From an uncultured Bdellovibrio sp. (GTDB lineage Bacteria > Bdellovibrionota > Bdellovibrionia > Bdellovibrionales > Bdellovibrionaceae), in the NCBI RefSeq assembly GCF_946478835.1, contig NZ_CAMLDV010000094.1:1-13406 (forward strand): a stretch of 13,406 nt of DNA. Direction: 5' to 3'. Of this stretch, positions 7,199 through 13,406 are shown in pieces. The notes under the pieces are model-generated. The model did not search any database. It worked only from the letters and a program-made list of their open reading frames with translations, and was not told the DNA's origin. Numbering within the stretch: position 1 is the first letter of the stretch; each line of letters starts with the position of its first letter. Position numbers and translations under genes: made by a program.

Positions 7199-8326
7199 GA
7201 AGGTTGCGCCTCGGTTTTAATTTGCTCTTTCAGGTAAGCCATAATGAATCCATCAAGGTCACCATCCATCACATCATCCACCTGATTGGTTTCATAATCC
7301 GTGCGATGGTCTTTCACCATTTGATAAGGATGCATCACGTAAGAGCGAATTTGCGATCCCCACTCGTTGGCTTTCTTTTGCGAATTCATGGCGTCTTTTT
7401 CGGCGTTGCGTTTTTCGATTTCAACTTCGTAAAGACGCGCCTTCAACATCTTCATCGCCTTTTCACGGTTTTGAATCTGTGAGCGTTCCATTTGGCAAGA
7501 CACCACAATGCCTGTTGGAATGTGATACATACGAACGGCAGAGTCCGTCTTATTGACGTGCTGTCCACCCGCACCACTTGATCTAAATGTTTCGACACGA
7601 ATGTCTTCAGGACGAACTTCGATATTGATATCGTCATCAACCTCGGCCCAAGCAAAGACAGACGCAAACGAGGTATGGCGACGAGCGTTCGAATCAAACG
7701 GAGAAATACGCACCAAGCGATGCACTCCTGATTCTGCTTTCAAATATCCATAAGCATAAGGGCCTTCAATCAAAAGCGTGCATGATTTAATACCCGCCCC
7801 CTCACCCTCGGTCATCTCGACGATTTGAACTTTATAACCATGCTTATCCGCGTAACGAGTGTACATACGCAAAAGCATTTGCGCCCAGTCACACGACTCT
7901 GTTCCGCCAGCACCCGAGTTGATCGAAAGATACGCGCTGTTGGCATCAAGTTCGCCACTGAGCACGCGTTTGAGTTCCAACTCTTGTCCGTACTTTTCAA
8001 GAGAAGCGACTTCGTTTTTCACTTCCGTGAAACTGCTTTCATCCTGCGCTTCCATCGCCATTTCTAAAAGCACTTCGGCATCGCTCAGACGATTGGCAAA
8101 AGAATCGAACTCTCCCACCGCTCTTTCAAGCAGGGATTTTTCTTTGTTAATCTTTTGCATTTCGGCAGGTTTTTCCCAAATAGCGGGGTTTTCGGCTTGA
8201 ATGGCAAGCTCGTCCAGACGTTTTTTCTTTTTATCTAAGTCAAAGATACCCCCGAAGTTCCTTTGAGAAACTTTCGAGAGCCGCGATTCTACTTTTGATT
8301 TCGGAAGATTCCGTAATGATAGACAT
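7195..8326 (-). CDS. prfB: Peptide chain release factor 2, with programmed +1 frameshift
   Basis: RF2 ends translation at UGA and UAA codons. The RF2-specific stop-reading tripeptide is present (RISPFDS), as is the GGQ loop (SSGAGGQHVNK) that triggers peptide release. Translation should start at ATG 8326 with MSIITESSEIKSR, read 28 codons to LRGYL, meet an in-frame TGA at 8242-8240, and shift by skipping one base (8242). It then continues DLDKKKKRLDEL from 8241 to the stop at 7195. The product is 376 residues (E. coli RF2 has 365). A single open frame from TTG 8361 also reads through the area, but its first 40 residues do not look like RF2, while the shifted frame does. No Shine-Dalgarno precedes the ATG. 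It shares four bases (GTGA) with lolC, so lolC and lolD are likely co-transcribed with it. Confidence 0.95.
8239..8254 (-). promoter_or_regulatory. prfB programmed +1 frameshift site
   Basis: CGGGGGTATCTTTGAC reproduces the RF2 autoregulatory site: an internal Shine-Dalgarno-like GGGGG three bases before CTT, then the in-frame TGA followed by C. When RF2 is scarce, the ribosome pauses at TGA and the CTT-bound tRNA slips to TTT, so reading resumes at GAC. This is well established in E. coli, whose site differs here only in the first base (A instead of C). Confidence 0.96.
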
Positions 8327-8333
8327 GCCAAAG

Positions 8334-8361
8334 AGTTTATCCGGGAGGACACGTCTGTCAA
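8334..8361 (-). promoter_or_regulatory. Candidate prfB promoter giving a leaderless mRNA
   Basis: On the minus strand TTGACA (8361-8356) is a perfect -35 box. After a 16-base spacer, TAAACT (8339-8334) is a 4-of-6 match to TATAAT. The start point would fall at about 8327-8326, exactly at the ATG. No purine-rich ribosome binding site exists in the bases before that ATG. Together these suggest a leaderless prfB transcript. The -10 box is weak, so the call is tentative. Confidence 0.45.
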
Positions 8362-8362
8362 G

Positions 8363-8406
8363 AAAAACGCCTCCGAGAACAGGGAGGGGGAAAGCTCTCG
8401 GAGGCG
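8363..8406 (-). terminator. Strong intrinsic terminator just upstream of prfB
   Basis: CGCCTCCGAGA (8406-8396) and TCTCGGAGGCG (8378-8368) form a perfect 11-bp GC-rich stem with a 17-base loop, followed on the minus strand by TTTTT (8367-8363). It ends 37 nt before the prfB ATG. It either ends transcription from ybeY or from an RNA encoded in the gap, or acts as an attenuator for prfB. Confidence 0.85.
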
Positions 8407-8411
8407 ACAAC

Positions 8412-8435
8412 TAGGGAGAACACGAAATCTCCCTA
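8412..8435 (-). other. Second hairpin in the prfB upstream region
   Basis: TAGGGAGA and TCTCCCTA form a perfect 8-bp stem with an eight-base loop, a few bases before the terminator stem. The same CTCCCT sequence also occurs in the terminator's loop (8386-8381), so the AGGGAG arm has two possible partners. This would allow alternative folding. Confidence 0.5.
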
Positions 8436-8624
8436 TTACAATCTCGGTGCCAGGGGTGTTTTCTTCGACGATTTGCGAAATAAAGAGGGTTAAGAGTGGC
8501 TAACTCTTCGGGGCCATGTGAATCGCCTAATGTTTAAACAAATCAAGGAGCGCAAATGGGCGCTTTCGGGGATTTTCCGCGAGATTTTCCTGTGAGAGCG
8601 AATATAGGGGATGAGGAACTGAAT

Positions 8625-9074
8625 TTATCTAGAAACTTTTTTCAAAAGCTTCTCAAAGACCGCATCTTGAAGACCAAACATTTCACGAGCGTCTTTCTCG
8701 TTTGTTTCATGATCGTATCCTAAAAGATGCAGAACTCCATGGAGGAGCATGTAACCGAGCTCTTGCTGATATGTGAGTTTATGTTCCTTGGCTTGGCGCT
8801 TTAAAACTTCGGGACATAGAACCAATTCCCCGAAAGAGCTGGGGTCCATGGAGTCAAAACTAAGAACGTCAGTTGCGTAGTCTTTGCCACGGAATTCAAA
8901 ATTGATTTTTTGCGCGGGCTTTTTATCTAGGAACACCAACGTGAGTTCACGCGACGCTTGAGCCGCCTTTAAAACTTTACGCTTTTTTAGTTCCGCTGTG
9001 ATATCTTCCATCCATTCATGAACGAACTTGCGAGGAACGGCGTGTTTAGACTCATTCACGATCAGAACTTGCAT
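8625..9074 (-). CDS. ybeY: YbeY endoribonuclease / rRNA maturation factor
   Basis: The 149-residue protein has the family-defining zinc motif HGVLHLLGYDH, with histidines 112, 116 and 122. The conserved segment YATDVLSFD (66-74) is also present. YbeY is a metal-dependent single-strand RNase acting in 16S rRNA 3'-end maturation and ribosome quality control (family knowledge). Length is normal. The start ATG lies two bases after the stop of the upstream HD-phosphohydrolase gene, and the AAGGG at that gene's end serves as ribosome binding site. The pair is thus almost certainly co-transcribed. This gene pairing (7TM-HD protein then ybeY) is common across bacteria. Confidence 0.95.
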   Translation of the reverse strand: MQVLIVNESKHAVPRKFVHEWMEDITAELKKRKVLKAAQASRELTLVFLDKKPAQKINFEFRGKDYATDVLSFDSMDPSSFGELVLCPEVLKRQAKEHKLTYQQELGYMLLHGVLHLLGYDHETNEKDAREMFGLQDAVFEKLLKKVSR

Positions 9075-9076
9075 GT

Positions 9077-11491
9077 CTACCCTTGTGATGGCGTCACTTG
9101 ACCGACATCTCCCAAACCGCCACCGGCACTTTTTGGATAATCGATACGTTGATGGTAAATACCAAGAAGAATGCGCACGAAAGCGGCTTCAACTTTAGAA
9201 ATGTCTTTGAGGGTCAGATTACACTCATCGAGCTGCCCGTCTGAAAACTTTCTTTGAATGATATTGCGAACAATGTTTTGCAAACGTGTCGGCGTTGGCT
9301 CATCCAAAGAACGTGCAGCCGCTTCGATACTGTCGGCAAGCATGCAAAGCGCTGATTCACGGAACTGTGGTTTTGGTCCCGGATAGCGGAAGTCGTTGTC
9401 GCTGATTTCTGGATCGTCTTCTTTTTTAAGATCAAGGGCCTTGTTATAGAAGTAAGAGATCAACGTTGTGCCATGATGCTGGATGATACCATCAAGGATT
9501 GGCTTACCTAGTTTATACGAGGTTCCCATCTCGATACCGTCTTTGACGTGAGCGACAAGCAAGGTCTTACTCATGAACGGAGAAATATGGTCGTGCGGAT
9601 TGTGTCCCGGTTTTTGATTCTCGATAAAGTAATTAGCGTGCTCCATCTTTCCGATATCGTGGTAGTAGCACATGACTTTTCCCAATAGTGGATTCGCGCC
9701 GATTTCTTCCGCAGCGGCCTCCACCATGGAGCCTACCATCATCGAGTGGTGATAAGTTCCTGGAGCTTTGACGATCATTTCTTTTAAGAGCGGATGATTG
9801 AGGTTGCTGAGCTCCAGAAGTTTCACGTCTGTTGTGTAGTTGAAGATCGATTCCAAAAGAGGAATGAACATCATTGCCACCAGCGCACTAAAGATACCGC
9901 CGATAAAGCCTGCTGGGATTGAAAGAAGAATTTCTTTAACTCCGCCCTCTTGATCGAACTTCGTCATCGTTAGGATGAAGGAAATCATCAATGCATTAAT
10001 AAGACCCGTGCGAACCCCAGCGAAGTACACGTCATTGCGAGTTTTACAGTTGAAAACACCTCTGGCAGCGGCGATACCACCGACGAGCGTGACGAACATG
10101 AATGGATAGTTGTAATCCACCATGATTCCTAAGCACACCGATAAGAACGCTGTAAAAAGCCATACGATTTCGCCGTAAGTAATGAGCAACCCTACGAGCA
10201 TTGGACCAGCAGCGACCGGAGCTGCAAACAAAAACACGGCTGGCGGAAGGATGTGCCCCATCTTTGAGGCGAAGGCGGCATCGGTTACGAAAAGATAAAT
10301 TTTTGTGAAGAAGATCACTCCGAACGCAATCAACATCATGACTGTCACGTCTTTAAAGTCGATCTTTACTTTGTTCATCGTGAAACGCTTTAGGTACGAG
10401 AAGAATACCATGATCGCTACTGAAAGCATGAGCGCCATGGAAAGGGCCATCACGTCTTTGCGTTTATCAGCACGAATATTTTCGATTTGTTTAATGACCG
10501 CCATTTGGAATGGCTGAATCACAGAACCTTGAGTGATGATTGTTTGGTTCTTTTTAATTGTGATCGTCACAGGAATAACAGCATCACGAGCAGCTTGTCT
10601 TCTTGAGGCTGTTTCTTGTTTATTCAAAGTGAGGTTTGGAACAAGCAAAGAGCGTGCGAAGTATAATAAATTGGCTTGGTCAGATTCAGAGAAGCGATTG
10701 AGGTCTTTTTTAGAATCGAATTCGAAATTCTCTGGTGCTTGCAGATCTAGGATCTCTTCCCGTCCAATCGGGAACTCTTTACCCAAATTATTTTTGTGAA
10801 CGACGCGAGCTAAAACGTTAAGCTGATTGGCCGGGATAAAACGATCTGGAGCTTCCGCAATTTTCTTGTCGTACCAGCTTTCCAGGTTTCTGATGATTAC
10901 AGCTTCAATACGTGGGTTGAACTTTAGATCAATTAGCCATTCGAACATGAAGTCAGAAACACCGACGCCCAGTTCTTTTTCAAATTGCTTTTTATACTGA
11001 AAGAAATCTTTTACTTTTGCACGATACGCCGCTGCAGCCGTTGGCCACTTTGTTTCGCGGTAATAGGCACGCATCGTTCTGAAAGAGTGAATCAAGTTCA
11101 CAGACACTCTCTCAAACACCGACGTGTCATAGTCATAAACGATAGGAACGGCGTACTCGGATTTAAGACGTTTCTCTTCCGTCGTTACTTCATCGGTCAT
11201 TTCAAAACCGATTGGTGAAGCCACATCAAACTTCGCGACGTCACCGACGTTGAAGTTATACGGAATATCGAATTGATAGAAGATTGTGTAGGACAGCAGA
11301 ACGCAATACAGGAAGATCAAAGCCGCACGACGGATGAAGAACTTTTCTTCCATGATTTGCACGATGCGGCCGAAGAAAGTCTTCTCCAGGCCAATAGAAT
11401 CCACCCAGTCCAAAAACTTAAGACTGTGATCTTCATAACTGACTCGAGTCGCGGGACTCTCGCCTTTTTTGGAATTCTTTGCTCGTTGCAT
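9077..11491 (-). CDS. pgpH: PgpH-like 7TM-HD membrane phosphohydrolase
   Basis: The 804-residue protein shows the 7TMR-HD architecture. A first helix at about 54-74 precedes an extracytoplasmic 7TMR-HDED domain (about 80-330). A block of membrane helices follows (about 335-545), then a cytoplasmic HD domain. HD-domain metal ligands are visible: His-His 581-582 (APGTYHHSMMV), His-Asp 611-612 (CYYHDIGK), His-His 672-673 (QHHGT) and Asp 720 (LADSIEAAARS). Characterised family members (Listeria PgpH) hydrolyse cyclic di-AMP. That substrate is likely but not proved by sequence. It precedes ybeY by two bases. The start at 11491 is tentative because the nearest AAGGA lies too close; another AAGGA lies about 14 bases upstream. 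It faces mazG divergently. Confidence 0.9.
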   Translation of the reverse strand: MQRAKNSKKGESPATRVSYEDHSLKFLDWVDSIGLEKTFFGRIVQIMEEKFFIRRAALIFLYCVLLSYTIFYQFDIPYNFNVGDVAKFDVASPIGFEMTDEVTTEEKRLKSEYAVPIVYDYDTSVFERVSVNLIHSFRTMRAYYRETKWPTAAAAYRAKVKDFFQYKKQFEKELGVGVSDFMFEWLIDLKFNPRIEAVIIRNLESWYDKKIAEAPDRFIPANQLNVLARVVHKNNLGKEFPIGREEILDLQAPENFEFDSKKDLNRFSESDQANLLYFARSLLVPNLTLNKQETASRRQAARDAVIPVTITIKKNQTIITQGSVIQPFQMAVIKQIENIRADKRKDVMALSMALMLSVAIMVFFSYLKRFTMNKVKIDFKDVTVMMLIAFGVIFFTKIYLFVTDAAFASKMGHILPPAVFLFAAPVAAGPMLVGLLITYGEIVWLFTAFLSVCLGIMVDYNYPFMFVTLVGGIAAARGVFNCKTRNDVYFAGVRTGLINALMISFILTMTKFDQEGGVKEILLSIPAGFIGGIFSALVAMMFIPLLESIFNYTTDVKLLELSNLNHPLLKEMIVKAPGTYHHSMMVGSMVEAAAEEIGANPLLGKVMCYYHDIGKMEHANYFIENQKPGHNPHDHISPFMSKTLLVAHVKDGIEMGTSYKLGKPILDGIIQHHGTTLISYFYNKALDLKKEDDPEISDNDFRYPGPKPQFRESALCMLADSIEAAARSLDEPTPTRLQNIVRNIIQRKFSDGQLDECNLTLKDISKVEAAFVRILLGIYHQRIDYPKSAGGGLGDVGQVTPSQG

Positions 11492-11615
11492 ATCCTTAGT
11501 CTGTAATCCTTAAAAGGGCATTAACACTACCCTAACGTGTTTTACGAAAATTGTCGAAATCACTCTGTAATTGTGCTAGCTATGAAGAGATTCCATCAGA
11601 AAGTCGAGGCTTTTC
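11492..11615. promoter_or_regulatory. Divergent promoter region pgpH / mazG
   Basis: The 124-base gap between two divergent start codons must carry both promoters. On the minus strand TTTCGT (11549-11544) and GTTAAT (11525-11520), 18 bases apart, are a weak sigma-70-like pair for pgpH. For mazG I see no clear -35/-10 pair, but GAGGC (11606-11610) is a good ribosome binding site before its ATG. Confidence 0.35.
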
Positions 11616-12431
11616 ATGGCGCGCATTCCTTCTAACTTACGTCAAATTGAGTCCTTAGTCGAGATCGTATCCAGCCTTCGTGGCCCCGATGGTTGCCCCT
11701 GGGATAAAGAGCAAACTCACGAGTCTTTGACTCAATACGCAATCGAAGAAACTCATGAGCTCGTCGAAGTTCTTGAAAACCCTGCCAGCTCTGAAAAAGA
11801 CGCCAAAATGAAAGAAGAACTCGGAGATGTTCTTTTCCAAGTTGTTCTGCACGCACAACTCGCTTCTGAACGCGGTGCTTTCACGATGGATGATGTCATT
11901 GCTTCGATCTCCGAAAAACTGGTGCGCCGTCATCCCCATGTTTTTGGCGATGTGGCCGTCGCCGACTCTGCTGAAGTTGTGCGCAATTGGGAAGACATTA
12001 AGAAAAAAGAAAAAGCCGCTGCGGGAGAAGCCTCTCCTTACGCATTGAACGTACCTCCACTTCCCGCTTTGCAACGCGCTTACAAAATCGGCAAGCGCAC
12101 TGACAAGTTGCAATTCGATTGGGACAATGCCGAAGGTGTGATGACGAAGGTGGAAGAAGAGTTTGATGAATTGCGTGAAGCCTTGGACGAGGGTTCCACT
12201 GCTGAAATCGAACACGAACTGGGTGACGTGTTGTTTTCTTTAGCCCAACTGGGCCGTCATTTAGACATGGAGCCCGAGCAAGTTCTACGCAAAGCCAATC
12301 TGCGTTTTGAAGGCCGCTTTAACAAGATGATCGAAATTGCTAAATCCGAGGGCAAAGACTGGGGTTCTTTGACCTTGGATGAAAAAGAGGCTTTTTGGTT
12401 GAAGGCGAAAGCACTTTTGAAAAAGAAATGA
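11616..12431 (+). CDS. mazG: MazG nucleoside triphosphate pyrophosphohydrolase
   Basis: The 271-residue protein has the full-length tandem MazG layout of the E. coli enzyme. The N-terminal domain begins with GPDGCPWDKEQTHESL (23-38) and has the metal-binding EExxE...ExxD pattern at 44, 45, 48, 68 and 71. The C-terminal domain repeats it at 181, 182, 185, 201 and 204, and ends with the family's KANLRFEGRFNKM. MazG hydrolyses nucleoside triphosphates to monophosphates and pyrophosphate, cleaning the pool of aberrant nucleotides and, in E. coli, lowering (p)ppGpp. The start has GAGGC six bases upstream. It is transcribed alone, divergent from pgpH, with a terminator-like hairpin after it. No toxin-antitoxin partner is adjacent. 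Confidence 0.97.
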   Translation: MARIPSNLRQIESLVEIVSSLRGPDGCPWDKEQTHESLTQYAIEETHELVEVLENPASSEKDAKMKEELGDVLFQVVLHAQLASERGAFTMDDVIASISEKLVRRHPHVFGDVAVADSAEVVRNWEDIKKKEKAAAGEASPYALNVPPLPALQRAYKIGKRTDKLQFDWDNAEGVMTKVEEEFDELREALDEGSTAEIEHELGDVLFSLAQLGRHLDMEPEQVLRKANLRFEGRFNKMIEIAKSEGKDWGSLTLDEKEAFWLKAKALLKKK

Positions 12432-12469
12432 AAAAATGCATTCGTCTCTAAATGTGACGACGTTTTTTT
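12432..12469 (+). terminator. Probable terminator after mazG
   Basis: TCGTC (12442-12446) and GACGA (12456-12460) form a short stem with a nine-base loop, followed two bases later by seven T (12463-12469). The A-run at 12431-12436 can pair with the T-run to extend it imperfectly. The stem is short but position and T-run fit an intrinsic terminator. Confidence 0.6.
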
Positions 12470-12561
12470 ATTTATTTAAAAAGTTCAGCAAATTCTTCTT
12501 AAACAATCTTTAGCTTACGAAATACTGTGCCGTTAGTTCTAAGGTCTGCGGACTCTAGGAG
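12470..12561 (+). promoter_or_regulatory. Upstream region of the membrane protein gene
   Basis: This A/T-rich gap must hold the promoter of the next gene. GCCGTTAG at about 12530-12537 resembles the FliA -10 box at six of eight positions, but no fitting -35 lies 11 bases upstream. AGGAG ends at 12562, overlapping the A of the first ATG, which bears on the start choice of that gene. Confidence 0.25.
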
Positions 12562-13212
12562 ATGAATGTGGCACAAAAAGAGTATCTTCTGCGTATCAAT
12601 GGCAAAGTGAAAAGTTTGATGATCGAATGGGGTTGGTTTTCCAACACCCTCACCGTTTCTCTTGATAAAGAACCTCTTGGAGTTTTAAAAGGCTGGAAAG
12701 GCATTACTAAGGGAAATAGCTTTTCTTTGGATGACGGAAGCTCAGTGACCGTTCGTTGGCAGATGGGCTCCTCCACTCCTTATGTCTCTCACGGCAGTCA
12801 AATTCTCGATGGTACTCCAGAAAGTTCGCAAGAGTCACGAGGTGCTGGTTATGGCCTTCTTGCCTTCTTAGGCGTTTTAAATTTACTTATGGGTATAGCT
12901 GTCGTCTTTGGCATTTTTCCGTCACTAAAAATGATCGGCATGGGTTATTACAATTTATTTTCCGGAGCATTTTACTCTGTTTGCGCCATTATCGGCTGGG
13001 AAGACAAACGACGTTCATGCATCAAATGGGGTTTCGGCTTCTTCTTGTTTGAAACCATTCACATGCTACTGCAAGGCCTTATAAATCCCAGCGCCATCTT
13101 CGTAAGAGCAATATTTATTCATGCATTCTATAAAGCTCTAAAACACAAAGACGAAAAAGTAGAACGAACACCTTCCGCACTTTCTCCAAGCGAAGATCGC
13201 AAAGTGGGCTAA
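12562..13212 (+). CDS. Unrecognised membrane protein with N-terminal soluble domain
   Basis: I do not recognise the family. The 216-residue protein has a cytoplasm-like N-terminal domain (about 1-85) rich in beta-strand pattern and aromatic residues (MIEWGWFSNTLTVSLD, SSVTVRWQMG). Four predicted membrane helices follow at about 96-119, 124-146, 154-174 and 177-193, then a charged tail (KHKDEKVERTP). A short charged loop WEDKRR separates helices 2 and 3. No catalytic motif is seen. The start is uncertain. AGGAG abuts the ATG at 12562 with no spacer, while an in-frame GTG two codons on (12568) has the right six-base spacing, so the protein may really begin MAQKEYLL. It stands alone after mazG and converges on the partial gene at the right edge. 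Confidence 0.8.
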   Translation: MNVAQKEYLLRINGKVKSLMIEWGWFSNTLTVSLDKEPLGVLKGWKGITKGNSFSLDDGSSVTVRWQMGSSTPYVSHGSQILDGTPESSQESRGAGYGLLAFLGVLNLLMGIAVVFGIFPSLKMIGMGYYNLFSGAFYSVCAIIGWEDKRRSCIKWGFGFFLFETIHMLLQGLINPSAIFVRAIFIHAFYKALKHKDEKVERTPSALSPSEDRKVG

Positions 13213-13326
<114 letters not shown>

Positions 13327-13406
13327 CTATCCGTTTACCATCTGAATACTGGCTTCTTTGAAATACTTCATTCTGTTATGAGCCGCACATAACAACTGCA
13401 GATTTC
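13327..13406 (-). CDS. C-terminal end of an HNH-endonuclease-like protein (partial)
   Basis: Only the last 25 residues and a TAG stop are in the window; the gene continues beyond the right edge. The visible residues, NLQLLCAAHNRMKYFKEAS, fit the end of an HNH nuclease domain, where NLxLLCxxHNRxK is the usual final block after the His-Asn-His core. The core itself would lie outside the window, so the family is inferred from one short motif. The tail is longer than the motif by about ten residues. It converges with the membrane protein gene. Confidence 0.5.
   Translation of the reverse strand, partial: NLQLLCAAHNRMKYFKEASIQMVNG

Larger units (their letters stand above)
8363..8560 (-). ncRNA. 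Possible structured RNA between ybeY and prfB
   Basis: This gap of about 300 bases (8327-8624) has no credible open frame on either strand but holds several stems: AAGAGT/ACTCTT (8492-8508), TAGGGAGA/TCTCCCTA (8412-8435) and the terminator. A small RNA or a leader ending at that terminator would explain it. The 5' boundary is a guess; no convincing promoter was found. I compared it by eye with 6S, SRP RNA and GEMM riboswitches and saw no match. Confidence 0.3.

Noticed and set aside
8327..8361. prfB start at TTG 8361
   Set aside because: It reads the wrong frame relative to the RF2 N-terminus and begins inside the apparent -35 box.
8500..8517. Five-codon minus-strand frame (MAPKS) in the ybeY-prfB gap
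   Set aside because: No ribosome binding site and far too short; a chance occurrence is likely.
8500..8624. A second terminator for ybeY (AGCGC/GCGCT stem near 8550-8565)
   Set aside because: The stem is only 5 bp and the following sequence is not a proper T-run.

Overview
The window looks like a chromosomal segment of a Bdellovibrio-type predatory bacterium (Bdellovibrionota) or a close relative. This is inferred from the gene content and order, the moderate GC content, an outer-membrane assembly gene pair next to a large Cys-rich lipoprotein, and a flagellar-sigma-like promoter. No species marker gene such as rRNA is present, so the assignment is provisional. Most of the window is envelope and core housekeeping genes, nearly all on the minus strand. 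I see no rRNA, tRNA, CRISPR array, insertion sequence or prophage.

Layout from left to right. (1) At 12-3020 lies a minus-strand pair, bamA (TTG start) followed by skp/ompH, closed by a strong terminator at 12-38. (2) At 3227-5035 lies one large secreted lipoprotein of unknown function. A sequence matching the sigma-28 (FliA) -10 box exactly sits just upstream of it, suggesting expression in the motile attack phase. (3) At 5293-8326 lies a tight minus-strand operon, prfB-lolC-lolD, with GTGA and ATGAGTGA stop/start overlaps. prfB carries the classical programmed +1 frameshift, so its real start and N-terminus differ from the longest open frame. (4) At 8327-8624 a non-coding stretch carries two strong hairpins, one of them a textbook terminator ending only 37 nt from the prfB start codon. 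(5) At 8625-11491 lies a minus-strand pair, a PgpH-like 7TM-HD phosphohydrolase and ybeY. (6) From 11616 the plus strand carries mazG, a terminator, and an unrecognised four-helix membrane protein. (7) The right edge holds a (CTAT)n microsatellite and, on the minus strand, the last 25 codons of what looks like an HNH-endonuclease-like protein.

The genes work together around the envelope. Skp chaperones outer-membrane proteins across the periplasm and BamA inserts them. LolC and LolD extract lipoproteins from the inner membrane, and the adjacent lipoprotein is a likely client. PrfB, YbeY and MazG are translation, ribosome and nucleotide-pool housekeeping. The least ordinary parts are the prfB control region (terminator, apparent promoter, no Shine-Dalgarno, frameshift), the FliA-like promoter of the lipoprotein, and the uncharacterised lipoprotein and membrane protein.
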